DNA of 64,000 nt, taken from assembly GCA_001563305.1 (NCBI GenBank), contig CP013703.1, forward strand, positions 186,001 through 250,000, written 5' to 3'. Origin of the DNA: a methanogenic archaeon mixed culture ISO4-G1 (GTDB lineage: Archaea; Thermoplasmatota; Thermoplasmata; Methanomassiliicoccales; Methanomethylophilaceae). The translations under genes and the position numbers were made by a program. The notes below the pieces were generated by a model. It saw only the letters and a program-made list of their open reading frames with translations, searched no databases and was not told where the DNA came from. This document shows positions 25,681 to 33,903 of this stretch, in pieces (the first letter of the stretch is position 1; each line of letters starts with the position of its first letter).

Positions 25681-26462
25681 GATTCCCGTTCGGAAGGCAG
25701 GCCCCGCTCGTAATGGGGATACTGAACGTCACGCCCGATTCTTTCTCGGACGGAGGCAGATGGGATTCAGCGGACGCTGCGTTGAACCATGCCATCGAGA
25801 TGGTCGATCAGGGAGCCGACATCATCGACGTCGGTGCGGAATCCACCCGTCCCGGATGCACCCCCGTATCTGAGGAGGAGGAGTGGGCCCGCTTGGGTCC
25901 GGTCCTCAGGGAACTGGTCGGTTCTATCGATGTGCCAGTATCCGTGGATACGATGAAGGCCGAAGTGGCTCGGAAAGCGGTATCCTCGGGTGTCTCCATC
26001 ATCAACGACGTCAACGGGTTCCGCGGGGAGGGCATGTTCGAGGCCTGCTCCGGATCCGACGTGTCCATAGTAATCAGCCACATGGCGGGAGAGTACTCCG
26101 ACATGCATTCCGTCGTGATGGGGGACGATTACAAAGAGGTCATCAGGTCGTTCCTGGACGGTCAGTGCGCGAAGGCGGTCGATGCGGGCATCGACGATTC
26201 CAGGATCATCATAGATCCCGGTCTGGGATTCGGCAAGACCCCTGAGCAGAACCTGGCGATAGCGAAGGACTGCTCGTTCCTGGGCGATTCGCATCCAATC
26301 CTCGTAGGGGCATCCCGCAAGAGGTTCGTGAAGCAGTTCTATTCCGACATGGATATCGATGATGCAACCGCAAGGATCAGTGCGGAGGCCGTCAGGTCCG
26401 GTGCATCGATCGTGAGGGTCCACGACGTGGCCAGGACGGTCAGCGCGTTAAGGCCCTTATGA
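25677..26462 (+). CDS. folP: Dihydropteroate synthase family protein
   Basis: The 261-residue pterin-binding TIM barrel matches dihydropteroate synthase: GILNVTPDSFSDGG, DIIDVGAESTRPG, VPVSVDTMKAEVA, IIDPGLGFGKTPEQN and the C-terminal GASRKRF. All substrate-binding signatures look intact, so p-aminobenzoate condensation in folate synthesis is plausible. Its ATG overlaps the stop of the HdrD-like gene (ATGA). An in-frame upstream extension is the shifted-frame shadow of that gene and is rejected. Its C-terminal end overlaps the convergent zinc-ribbon gene by 23 bases. Confidence 0.88.
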   Translation: MRFPFGRQAPLVMGILNVTPDSFSDGGRWDSADAALNHAIEMVDQGADIIDVGAESTRPGCTPVSEEEEWARLGPVLRELVGSIDVPVSVDTMKAEVARKAVSSGVSIINDVNGFRGEGMFEACSGSDVSIVISHMAGEYSDMHSVVMGDDYKEVIRSFLDGQCAKAVDAGIDDSRIIIDPGLGFGKTPEQNLAIAKDCSFLGDSHPILVGASRKRFVKQFYSDMDIDDATARISAEAVRSGASIVRVHDVARTVSALRPL

Positions 26463-26643
26463 CGAACAGGATGAGGATAGTGGCTGCGGCGATGCCGTAG
26501 AAGATGTAATCCCTCCTCTTCTCCTTCGAGACCCTTTCCGCCTCCATCCTCCTGCATTCGTCGTCGCAGTAATCCTCTCCGAACGGGACCGGATCGCCGC
26601 AGAACTTGCAGTGGGAATGGTCGGGCAGCCTGATGTTCGCCAT
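26440..26643 (-). CDS. DUF2116-type zinc-ribbon membrane-anchored small protein
   Basis: The 67-residue protein has an N-terminal zinc ribbon (HCKFCGDPVPFGEDYCDDEC), then a charged helix and a single C-terminal membrane helix (YGIAAATILILFVIRAL). This architecture is typical of the archaeal DUF2116 family. The role is unknown. It probably sits in the cytoplasmic membrane with the ribbon in the cytoplasm. Confidence 0.8.
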   Translation of the reverse strand: MANIRLPDHSHCKFCGDPVPFGEDYCDDECRRMEAERVSKEKRRDYIFYGIAAATILILFVIRALTR

Positions 26644-26724
26644 GCCAGGTATTATGGATGAGCACCTTAAAAAACCAGGGTATCGTTAAAAAGGGGAAAT
26701 CGGAATCCTTTCCCGGTGACCGAT

Positions 26725-26961
26725 ATGACCGTCAAGCTGACGCTCACAGATGCACTTACGAGGAACAGCATAAGGATGGAGATGAACGGCGACGAGAGGA
26801 TCCGCGAGATCGTCGATATAGTCCGCGAATACTGGGGACAGCAGGATATAATCCTGGTGGAGGGATACAGGATATTGGACGTCTCCAAGACGGTGAGTGA
26901 GTCGGTCTCGGACGGCGACGAGCTCGTGGCGATACCTGACATCGGGGAGATCACGACTTAA
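26725..26961 (+). CDS. Ubiquitin-like (beta-grasp) small protein
   Basis: The 78-residue protein looks like a beta-grasp domain: MTVKLTLTDALTRNSIRME as the first hairpin, a central helix REIVDIVREYW, DIILVEGYRIL, and SVSDGDELVAIPDIGE at the end, where ubiquitin-like proteins carry their last strand. It ends in GEITT with no C-terminal diglycine, so conjugation like ubiquitin is unlikely unless it is processed. ATG 26725 follows GGTGA. The next gene, 32 bases downstream, looks like a JAB/MPN domain, the usual partner of ubiquitin-like proteins. Confidence 0.6.
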   Translation: MTVKLTLTDALTRNSIRMEMNGDERIREIVDIVREYWGQQDIILVEGYRILDVSKTVSESVSDGDELVAIPDIGEITT

Positions 26962-26993
26962 TCTTCTTTATCGTGCAACGGTTACGGGTGCCC

Positions 26994-27359
26994 ATGGTCG
27001 GAAGGCTAGGCACCTCTGCGGACGTCGTGATGTCGGAGTCCGTGCTGAGCAGCATCCTCGACACGATGGATTCGATGCTGATAGAGAGCCCGATGGCCGG
27101 AGTGCTCCTGGACGGCGACAGGCTGTCCGACGGGAACGGCGAATTCTTCCATATCAAAGGCATGTGCCAGCAGTCCTCGGTAGGTGTGTGCGTCGCATCA
27201 TCCGAGGGGGGCCTGGAGCCTACCGATGCGGACCTCGCCCTCCTCAAGAAGCACATGCCCGCGGGGATTATGATGAAGGCGGATGTGTACGCGCATCAGT
27301 TCTCCCTGTACAAGGTCACGGACAAGGTCGAGGACGCGACCGTGGTTTTCATAGAATGA
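26994..27359 (+). CDS. JAB/MPN-like domain protein lacking the metal-binding motif
   Basis: The 121-residue protein follows the JAB1/MPN pattern. An opening helix (VMSESVLSSILDTMDSML) and IESPMAGVLLDGDR correspond to the conserved 'E-x-G-G-L-L-G' strand. VGVCVASSEGGLEPTDADL corresponds to the JAMM stretch, and a final strand HQFSLYKVTD follows. The zinc ligands HxH of an active JAMM protease are replaced by SSEGG, although the downstream Asp (PTDADL) is kept. It would therefore be a catalytically dead MPN-like domain. ATG 26994 follows GGGTG; an in-frame GTG lies at 26973. It pairs with the ubiquitin-like gene upstream. Confidence 0.5.
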   Translation: MVGRLGTSADVVMSESVLSSILDTMDSMLIESPMAGVLLDGDRLSDGNGEFFHIKGMCQQSSVGVCVASSEGGLEPTDADLALLKKHMPAGIMMKADVYAHQFSLYKVTDKVEDATVVFIE

Positions 27360-27908
27360 TCAGACCCAGATGGCGTGCCTGCTGCGCATCTCCTCTTCGG
27401 TGATGCCTTTCTTCGACATGATGTCGCGGACGACGCACTCGAAGAACATGTGCGCGGAATCTTCGAATATGGTACCGAGCGGGGCGATCCTCTTGGTCTC
27501 CTCGTTCTCGGGGATGTCGAAGACGATGGCCACATCGGATGTCTTTGCGAGATTGCTGTTCCCGACCCCTGTCAGCGAGACGACCTTCGAGCCTACGATG
27601 TTCTTCGCGATCTCGGCGGTCTGGACCACGGAGGATGTCTTTCCCGTGAACGATATGAGAAGCGTGAGGTCGTCCTTGGTGATGATCGGCGTGGTCATCT
27701 CTCCGACGAAGTGGACATCGAATCCGAGCTGGACCAGGCGCACCGCGAAAAGCTGTCCGACCAGTCCGGACCTTCCGGAACCGTAGATGAACGTCCTCCT
27801 GCTGGACAGGATGGAATCGATGAGCTCGTTCTCCAGCGATCCGTCCACCGAAGCGATGGCTTTCTCGCAGTAGGATATGAGGTCCGTAGGTGCCTTCAAT
27901 TCACTCAC
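27360..27908 (-). CDS. hxlB: 6-Phospho-3-hexuloisomerase
   Basis: The 182-residue SIS-domain isomerase interconverts hexulose-6-phosphate and fructose-6-phosphate in the ribulose monophosphate pathway, which archaea use for ribose-5-phosphate supply and formaldehyde handling. Motifs are FIYGSGRSGLVGQLFAVRL, LISFTGKTSSVVQTAEIAK and APLGTIFEDSAHMFFECV. The start is GTG at 27908, overlapping the upstream TIM-barrel gene by eight bases. The partner hexulose-phosphate synthase is not in this window. Confidence 0.92.
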   Translation of the reverse strand: MSELKAPTDLISYCEKAIASVDGSLENELIDSILSSRRTFIYGSGRSGLVGQLFAVRLVQLGFDVHFVGEMTTPIITKDDLTLLISFTGKTSSVVQTAEIAKNIVGSKVVSLTGVGNSNLAKTSDVAIVFDIPENEETKRIAPLGTIFEDSAHMFFECVVRDIMSKKGITEEEMRSRHAIWV

Positions 27909-28938
27909 CGGCGGCAGCGAGCTCTGCCTTCTTCCTCTCCTTCATGTCCTTTGCCACCTTCTTGGCGAGGACCCTCTCGTGGATGATCTTCATGTACATC
28001 GCGTCATGTTCCAGGAGAGGCGAGGACGAGATGACCGTTGCGTTGGGCTTCATCTCGATGAGGGCTTCTGCCAGAGGCTCGAACTTCAGGTCCCCTTTCT
28101 TGATGGGGGTGAGTCTCCTCTCATTGCCGTCCGTGTACTCCACGCCGGCGAATGCCGTGTGGATCCTTCCGTCGCTGTAGGGCTCGACGTTCTCGAGCAG
28201 GTCGAGGAAATCGTCGACCTCCAGGAGCGAGCCGTTGGTACGGGAGTGGTGGTGTGAGAAGTTGACGACGGGGATGACTCCGGGGATCTGGTCGCAGACG
28301 TCGAGTACCTGTTCGAGCGATCCGAACACATCCTCCTGGCCGGTGATCTCGATACCGAGCCTGGGCGTGAGGCCGTTGTCCTGCCACCATCCCATGATGT
28401 CCTCGAGGTTGGCCATGATGTTGCCGTCGATCTCCTCGCGGTCCGTCTTTCCGTCGTAGAGTCCCAGACTGGTGACGACGACATCACCCTCCAGGGCGTT
28501 GAGAATGAGTGCTGCATGCCTGATCGAGTTGATGCAGTTCTCGGTCAGGTCCGTGTTGGAACCCAGGTCCATGTAGTAGGGTGTGTGGATGGAGAGGTTG
28601 ACGTCGAGTCTCTTCGCCATCTCGCTGGTCCAGAACAGGTCCCCGTAGGTCTCGGAGACTCCCGAGGGCATGTAGATGAGGTCGTCGTCCTCCTCGATGG
28701 GCTCTTCGGGGTCGATGATCTCCTCGCCGTCCCTGAAGATCTCGATGACGAAACCCTCCTCGATGTCCTTCAGGGTCATGCCGACCTCTTCGTCGTCCGG
28801 CGCTCTCGCATAGGCGTTGGACCTTACCATCTGTATCTCCAGTGCGCTGAGGCTGAGGTTGTGGACATCCTCGATGCCGTCCTGGAGCGTGCGTCCTTTG
28901 CATGAGAGCGGTATTCCTGCCGGACCGAATCTTATCAT
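27901..28938 (-). CDS. Endonuclease IV/sugar-phosphate-isomerase-like TIM barrel
   Basis: The 345-residue protein has the xylose isomerase/AP endonuclease barrel pattern: MIRFGPAGIPLSC, VNLSIHTPYYMDL, GIEITGQEDVFGSLEQ, IPVVNFSHHHSRTNGS and a C-terminal ATVISSSPLLEHDAMYM. An acidic insertion (residues about 60-90, EEIIDPEEPIEEDDD) is absent from simple family members. Candidate metal ligands (His and Glu/Asp residues) are present. It may be an archaeal deoxyribonuclease IV-like protein or an epimerase. The eight-base overlap with hxlB suggests coupling and perhaps a sugar role. The start is ATG 28938. Confidence 0.7.
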   Translation of the reverse strand: MIRFGPAGIPLSCKGRTLQDGIEDVHNLSLSALEIQMVRSNAYARAPDDEEVGMTLKDIEEGFVIEIFRDGEEIIDPEEPIEEDDDLIYMPSGVSETYGDLFWTSEMAKRLDVNLSIHTPYYMDLGSNTDLTENCINSIRHAALILNALEGDVVVTSLGLYDGKTDREEIDGNIMANLEDIMGWWQDNGLTPRLGIEITGQEDVFGSLEQVLDVCDQIPGVIPVVNFSHHHSRTNGSLLEVDDFLDLLENVEPYSDGRIHTAFAGVEYTDGNERRLTPIKKGDLKFEPLAEALIEMKPNATVISSSPLLEHDAMYMKIIHERVLAKKVAKDMKERKKAELAAAGE

Positions 28939-29045
28939 GAGATCACTCGCGACGACATCTGTCCCATCATATAAAAATAAAATACGTGCCGCGGGGGCGC
29001 GTTCTAGGAGAATAAAGGCGGAGCGGGGGAGTCCCGCCCCGGGTT

Positions 29046-29843
29046 TCACTGTTCCAGGGAGTCCTTCAGATGCCTCAGGAAGAGACACTGGAACGGCCTG
29101 TGCTCCCCGAGTCCCTCGAGGAAGCACTCGACGTCGCATCCGGCGGCGATGAACCTGGATTTGAGCGAGTCCTCGTCGTCCCCGGCCATGTCGTTCGTGG
29201 CGTGGTCTCCGGCGACGATCATGAACGGGATCAGGTAGACCTTGGAGTACTTGTGGCCGGACATGGACCTCATGGTGTCGTCCAGTGTCGGGAATCCCTC
29301 GACAGTGGTGACGTACACATGCTCGTATCCCAGCGACCAGAGCTTCATCTGGAGTTCGCAGTAGGATGCGTTGGCGTAGTGGACGGTGCCGTGCCCCATG
29401 AGCACGACGGCGGAACCGTCGGAGGAGCCCTTGAAGATCCTCTTGAGATAGGCCTCGTCGACCGCTTCGATGACTGCGTCGTAGTCCTCCTCGGACGTGA
29501 GCAGGGGCTTGCTTATGTGGACCTTCTCGAACCTGTCCGCGAAGGATGCGGTGATACGTGCCACATCGTCGAATTCGATGCCGTTCATGATGTGCGTAGG
29601 GAGCACCGCGACCTCCTGGAAACCGTCGTCGACGAGTCTCTGGAGGGCCTCCGTGATGTAGTCGATGAAGAGTCCGTCGCGTTCCTTCAGCTTCTTGATG
29701 ATCATCTTGCTGGTGAACGCCCTCCTGACCTCCCAGTCGGGATACCTCTTGGCGACTGCGTTCTCCAGGGCGTCGATGGTCTTCTCGCGGGTCTCCTTGT
29801 AGCTGGTACCGAAGCTGACGACCAGGATGGCTTTCTTCGTCAT
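29046..29843 (-). CDS. cbiK: Sirohydrochlorin cobaltochelatase, CbiK type
   Basis: The 265-residue protein inserts cobalt into sirohydrochlorin, the first committed step of anaerobic cobalamin synthesis. The long, two-domain CbiK form is indicated by length, by KKAILVVSFGTSYKETREK at the N-terminus, by the His motif VVLMGHGTVHYAN and by the second His in PFMIVAGDHATNDMAG. ATG 29843 is preferred to the adjacent GTG. It is the last gene of the leftward cbiL-F-H-C-K operon, following cbiC by four bases. Confidence 0.9.
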   Translation of the reverse strand: MTKKAILVVSFGTSYKETREKTIDALENAVAKRYPDWEVRRAFTSKMIIKKLKERDGLFIDYITEALQRLVDDGFQEVAVLPTHIMNGIEFDDVARITASFADRFEKVHISKPLLTSEEDYDAVIEAVDEAYLKRIFKGSSDGSAVVLMGHGTVHYANASYCELQMKLWSLGYEHVYVTTVEGFPTLDDTMRSMSGHKYSKVYLIPFMIVAGDHATNDMAGDDEDSLKSRFIAAGCDVECFLEGLGEHRPFQCLFLRHLKDSLEQ

Positions 29844-29847
29844 CACA

Positions 29848-30477
29848 TCATCCCTTGTAGTACATCATCGCGTTGCAGATGGTGGCGGCAATGTTGGATC
29901 CGCCCTTCCTTCCCGCGGGGACGATGAACGGTATGTCCCTGTCCATGATCAGTTCCTTGGACTCGACGACGTTGACGAATCCCACGGGTGCGCCGATGAT
30001 CAGTGCCGGTTTCACCTCTCCCGCATCGATCATCTCGGCCAGCCTGACCAGCGCAGTGGGTGCGTTGCCGATCGCGAATATGACCGGGTGGTCCTTAGCG
30101 ATCTCCGCTCCCTTCTCCATGCAGATGGTGGCGCGGGTGCATCCCCTCTCCTTGGCCGCCTTCGCGACATCGTCGTCGCTGATGAAGCAGTGGACCTGTC
30201 CGCCGTACTCCGCGAGCTTGTTCTTGTTGATCCCGGCGGCGGCCATCTTGGTGTCCGTGACTATGTGGGCACCGCTCCTGATCGCCTTGACACCGATGTT
30301 CTCCGCATCGGGGGAGAACCTCAGATTGTCGGCGTAGTCGAAATCCGCTGATGTGTGTATGCATCTCTTCACGATCGAGAATTGGGGCTCGGGCCATGTC
30401 CTGCCGTTGAGCTCGGACGTGATGATCTCCATGCTCCTCTTCTCGATGTCCTCTGGTTTCACTATGGTTATTGCCAT
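29848..30477 (-). CDS. cbiC: Cobalt-precorrin-8 methylmutase
   Basis: The 209-residue protein moves the C11 methyl to C12, giving cobyrinic acid. The catalytic His region RCIHTSADFDYADNLRFS is clear. GVKAIRSGAHIVTDTKMAAAGI and AIGNAPTALVRLAE also match the family, and VGFVNVVESKELI follows. It lies between cbiH and cbiK in the leftward operon. Length is normal. Confidence 0.95.
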   Translation of the reverse strand: MAITIVKPEDIEKRSMEIITSELNGRTWPEPQFSIVKRCIHTSADFDYADNLRFSPDAENIGVKAIRSGAHIVTDTKMAAAGINKNKLAEYGGQVHCFISDDDVAKAAKERGCTRATICMEKGAEIAKDHPVIFAIGNAPTALVRLAEMIDAGEVKPALIIGAPVGFVNVVESKELIMDRDIPFIVPAGRKGGSNIAATICNAMMYYKG

Positions 30478-30488
30478 TCTATCATTCC

Positions 30489-31223
30489 TCAGATTCTGTA
30501 TCCTCTGGGTGTGATCATGCGTCCGTTGGACACGTAGGTCTGCGAGTTACCGATGATGACCATGCAGAACATGTCCACGTCCGCATTGTGGAGCTCACCG
30601 AGGGTGGTGATCTCCTTCCGCTCGTCGTCACGTCCGGCGTTGCGGACGATCCCGACAGGTGTGTCTGGCGAGCGGTGTTTCAACAATATCTGTTGAGCCT
30701 GATTGAGGTATTCCGTCCTACCCTTGCTCTTGGGGTTGTAGAGGCAGACGATCATGTCCCCGATGCCTGCGCAGTCGACGCGCTTCATGATGAGGTCGAT
30801 GGGGGTCATGAGGTCGGACAGGCTTATGATGGCGAGATCGTGCATCAGGGGTGCCCCGAGGACAGATGCCGCGGTGGATGCGGCTGTGATGCCTGGCACT
30901 GTGTCGATCTCGATGTCGGCGTTCATCTCGTCGGCGAGCTGGTAGATGATCCCCGCCATGCCGTAGATACCGGAGTCGCCGGAGGAGATCATGGCGACGT
31001 CCTTGCCTTCCATGGCGTCCTCGATCGCCATCCTGCAGCGGTCGACCTCCTTCATCATCCCGGTGGCCTTATAGGTCTTGTCCGGGAAGTAGGGTTTGAT
31101 GATGTTCACGTATGTGGTGTATCCCGTGACGACATCGGCGTTCTGGATGACCTCCGCCGCCTTGAACGTCATATGCTCCTTGCCGCCGGGTCCGAACCCG
31201 ACGACGTGCAGCCTGCCCTTCAT
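30489..31223 (-). CDS. cbiH: Cobalt-precorrin-3 C17-methyltransferase
   Basis: The 244-residue SAM-dependent tetrapyrrole methylase contracts the ring and methylates C17. Motifs are LHVVGFGPGGKEHMTFKAAEVI at the N-terminus (about residues 3-24), the glycine loop MISSGDSGIYGMAGI, IDTVPGITAASTAASVLGAPL and DLAIISLSDLMTP. The CbiH/CobJ assignment rests on the SSGDSGIYGM motif and operon position. The start overlaps the cbiF stop by four bases. Confidence 0.92.
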   Translation of the reverse strand: MKGRLHVVGFGPGGKEHMTFKAAEVIQNADVVTGYTTYVNIIKPYFPDKTYKATGMMKEVDRCRMAIEDAMEGKDVAMISSGDSGIYGMAGIIYQLADEMNADIEIDTVPGITAASTAASVLGAPLMHDLAIISLSDLMTPIDLIMKRVDCAGIGDMIVCLYNPKSKGRTEYLNQAQQILLKHRSPDTPVGIVRNAGRDDERKEITTLGELHNADVDMFCMVIIGNSQTYVSNGRMITPRGYRI

Positions 31224-31984
31224 TCATCCACCGCCTTGCGGAACTCGGTGGTGAAGTGCTTGTCGTACAGCTTGGAGAGGTTGTAGTCCCCTTCCAGGAA
31301 GTTTCCGACGACGGTCAGTGCGGTCTTGGTGATCCCCGCGTCCTTGACCTTCTTCTCGATGTCCGCCAGCGTACCGATGACGATCTTCTGGTCGGGCCAT
31401 GTGGCCTTGTAAACCACTGCGACCGGGGTCTCAGGGGGATATCCTCCCTCGATGCATTCCGCAGAGAGCTTGTCCAGGAATCCGACGGAGAGGAAGATGA
31501 CCATGGTGGCCCTGTGCCTGGCGAGGTCCACGAGCTTCTCTCCGGGAGGCATGGGGGTCCTTCCCTCCATCCTCGTGAAGATGACGGTCTGGCTCTGGTT
31601 CTCTCCGGGGAGGGTGTACTCCTTCTTGAGGACGGCGGCGGTTCCGAACGCGGAGCTGACACCGGGGATGACCTCGTAGTCGATACCGAGCTCGTCCAGC
31701 CTGTCCATCTGCTCCCTGTGGGCGCCGTAGATGGCCGGGTCACCGGTGTGGACGCGGACGCACTTCTTGCCTGCGTCCTCCGCCTTCTTCATGACGTCGA
31801 TGACCTCGTCCAGGTGCATGTAGGCGCTGTCGTAGATCTCCGCGCCCTCCTTGTGGCATGCGAGGACCTCCGGGTTGACCAGCGATCCGGCGTAGATGAT
31901 GACGTCGGCCTCCGCGATCTTCTTGTGTCCTTTGATTGTGATGAGCTCGGGGTCTCCAGGACCCGCACCGATGAATGTGATCAT
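31220..31984 (-). CDS. cbiF: Cobalt-precorrin-4 C11-methyltransferase
   Basis: The 254-residue methylase has TFIGAGPGDPELITIKGHK, VRVHTGDPAIYGAHREQ, EVIPGVSSAFGTAAVLKKE and TRMEGRTPMPPGEKL, the last characteristic of CbiF/CobM. ATG 31984 overlaps the cbiL stop by four bases. The in-frame extension beyond this start is shadow. It belongs to the cbiL-F-H-C-K operon. Confidence 0.93.
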   Translation of the reverse strand: MITFIGAGPGDPELITIKGHKKIAEADVIIYAGSLVNPEVLACHKEGAEIYDSAYMHLDEVIDVMKKAEDAGKKCVRVHTGDPAIYGAHREQMDRLDELGIDYEVIPGVSSAFGTAAVLKKEYTLPGENQSQTVIFTRMEGRTPMPPGEKLVDLARHRATMVIFLSVGFLDKLSAECIEGGYPPETPVAVVYKATWPDQKIVIGTLADIEKKVKDAGITKTALTVVGNFLEGDYNLSKLYDKHFTTEFRKAVDE

Positions 31985-32691
31985 TCTTTCTCCTCCGATT
32001 TGATTAAAAGCGTTGTGAAATAGCCGTACTTGCGGCCCTTTACGACGGGTCCGATGTACTGGTCCTCCATACCCACGTTGCTGAGGACCGTTATGCATGA
32101 GATGTCGCGTCCCTTGGCGGCGACCATGTCGGCGATCCTGTCGACCGATTTGAACGCCTTCATGACGACGATGTTCTCGTAGTTCTCCAGCGCGTTCTCC
32201 AGTTTCTCCGACTGGTCCTGGTTGAACGGGATCACGACAAGAGACTCCTCGCCCATGGTCAGCGGGATGCCGGCCAGGCTGGCGCCGTGGCAGAACGACG
32301 GGACACCGGGGACGAGTTCCGTCTGGTATCCTTTGGATTTGATCATCGCGTCTATGCGCATGTAGGTGCTGAATATGCTGAGGTCCCCCAGGGTGATCAT
32401 CGCGATGCTCTTTCCTGAGTCCAGAGTCGCCATGATGTCGTCGAAGGCCTTCTTCCAGCCCTGTTCCCTCACGGCGTAGTCCACGGCCATGGAGAACACG
32501 TACTCCCTGACCTCCTTCCTGGACAGGTCCACGTTGGGCCTGATGATGTTAAGTGCGACACTCTCCTCTCCAGCTGTCTTCACGGGATAGGCGATGACGT
32601 CGCACGAGTCCAAGATGGACTTCGCCTTCAAGGTCAGCAGACCGGGGTCGCCTGGCCCTACACTGATTCCATACAATTTTCCTGTCGTCAC
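31981..32691 (-). CDS. cbiL: Cobalt-precorrin-2 C20-methyltransferase
   Basis: The 236-residue protein is the first methylase of the leftward cobalamin operon. Motifs are KLYGISVGPGDPGLLTLKAK, DVIAYPVKTAGEESVALNI (typical of CbiL/CobI), ITLGDLSIFSTYMRI and LVPGVPSFCHGASLAGIPL. The start is GTG at 32691, directly before KLYGISVGPGD; no ATG gives a complete N-terminus without a spurious extension. The 78-base gap to cbiD is a divergent promoter region. Confidence 0.92.
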   Translation of the reverse strand: MTTGKLYGISVGPGDPGLLTLKAKSILDSCDVIAYPVKTAGEESVALNIIRPNVDLSRKEVREYVFSMAVDYAVREQGWKKAFDDIMATLDSGKSIAMITLGDLSIFSTYMRIDAMIKSKGYQTELVPGVPSFCHGASLAGIPLTMGEESLVVIPFNQDQSEKLENALENYENIVVMKAFKSVDRIADMVAAKGRDISCITVLSNVGMEDQYIGPVVKGRKYGYFTTLLIKSEEKE

Positions 32692-32769
32692 GATACCGTC
32701 AGTTGGATAGGTAAACCAAAGAGAAATAAATAGTGTAGTATATTCATTCCGAGAACGGATTTTGAAACC
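32692..32769. promoter_or_regulatory. Divergent promoter region between cbiL and cbiD
   Basis: This 78-base AT-rich gap must drive both cobalamin operons. AAATAAATAG (about 32724-32733) can act as a TATA-like element in either direction, and GTATATTC lies about 30 bases before the cbiD start. No long conserved cobalamin riboswitch-like structure fits in this space. Confidence 0.45.
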
Positions 32770-33903
32770 ATGTCGGAAGATTCCTTCGTCGTAGTCAACA
32801 ACAAGAAGCTCAGGCGCGGCCACACTACTGGCACATGTGCAGCTGCGGCAACCAAGGCCGCAGTGGAGGCCCTGTTGACCGGGAAGGAGGTCCCGATGGT
32901 GAGGATAAACACACCCAAGGGGATCGTCCTGGACCTCCCGGTGGAGGACATGCAGTTCGGCGACGGTTTTGTGTCATGCGCCGTCAGGAAGGACGGCGGG
33001 GATGACATCGACGCCACCCACGGTACGCTGGTCTATTCGAAGGTGTCGAAGGCTGCCGAAGGCATCAACATCGACGGCGGGGTCGGTGTCGGCAGGGTCA
33101 CGAGAAGAGGGTTGGACCAGCCGCCGGGGAACGCCGCCATAAACCGCGTACCGAGGTCGATGATCAAGGAAGCGGTGGAGGACGTCAGGTTCTCCAGCGA
33201 CTACAAGGGCGGATTCGACATCGTGATCTCCGTTCCCAAGGGCGAGGAGATCGCCGTCAAGACATTCAACCCCCGCCTCGGGATTGAGGGCGGGATTTCG
33301 ATACTGGGGACCAGCGGCATCGTGGAACCGATGAGCGAGAAGGCCCTGGTGGACACGATCAAGGTGGAGATGAACATGCGCTCCCAAGGCAACCAGGTGC
33401 TCCTGGTGGTCCCCGGCAACTACGGGAAGGAGTTCTCCCAGAGCATCCCAGGGGTGGATCCGGAGAAGGCGGTGAAGTGCAGCAACTTCATCGGCGAGAT
33501 GCTGGACTACGCATGCGACCTGAAGAGGGACATCGTCCTCGTCGGGAACCTGGGCAAGCTGGTGAAGCTGGCGGGAGGGATTATGAACACCCATTCCCGC
33601 AACGCGGACGCGAGGATGGAGATTCTTGCCGCGAACGCAGCCGTGGCGGGAGCGAGCCTTCCGCTGGTCCAGAGGATAATGGACTGCATCTCCACGGATG
33701 ATGCGTTGGACGTGATCAACGAGGAGAACCTGATCCCGGACGTTTCGAAACTTTTGATTGAGAAGATCGAGTACCACATGAATCACCGCACGGAAGGTAA
33801 CATACGCACCGCGGCGGTACTGTTCTCTTCGGTGTACGGGCTCCTGGGGAAAACCAGCCTGGCCGATGAGATGCTCGACGAGATAAGGGGGGAGGACCTG
33901 TGA
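32770..33903 (+). CDS. cbiD: Cobalt-precorrin-5B C1-methyltransferase
   Basis: The 377-residue protein has the family opening LRRGHTTGTCAAAATKAA, then GGVGVGRVTRRGLDQPPGN, NPRLGIEGGISILGTSGIVEPMSE and LVGNLGKLVKLAGGIMNTHS. This is the unusual C1-methyltransferase of the anaerobic route, unrelated in fold to the other methylases. It is the first gene of the rightward operon and overlaps cbiG by four bases (GTGA). Confidence 0.95.
   Translation: MSEDSFVVVNNKKLRRGHTTGTCAAAATKAAVEALLTGKEVPMVRINTPKGIVLDLPVEDMQFGDGFVSCAVRKDGGDDIDATHGTLVYSKVSKAAEGINIDGGVGVGRVTRRGLDQPPGNAAINRVPRSMIKEAVEDVRFSSDYKGGFDIVISVPKGEEIAVKTFNPRLGIEGGISILGTSGIVEPMSEKALVDTIKVEMNMRSQGNQVLLVVPGNYGKEFSQSIPGVDPEKAVKCSNFIGEMLDYACDLKRDIVLVGNLGKLVKLAGGIMNTHSRNADARMEILAANAAVAGASLPLVQRIMDCISTDDALDVINEENLIPDVSKLLIEKIEYHMNHRTEGNIRTAAVLFSSVYGLLGKTSLADEMLDEIRGEDL

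Noticed and set aside
29000-29045. Terminator after cbiK
   Set aside because: GC-rich partial stems are present but imperfect and the downstream T run is weak, so I did not call it.
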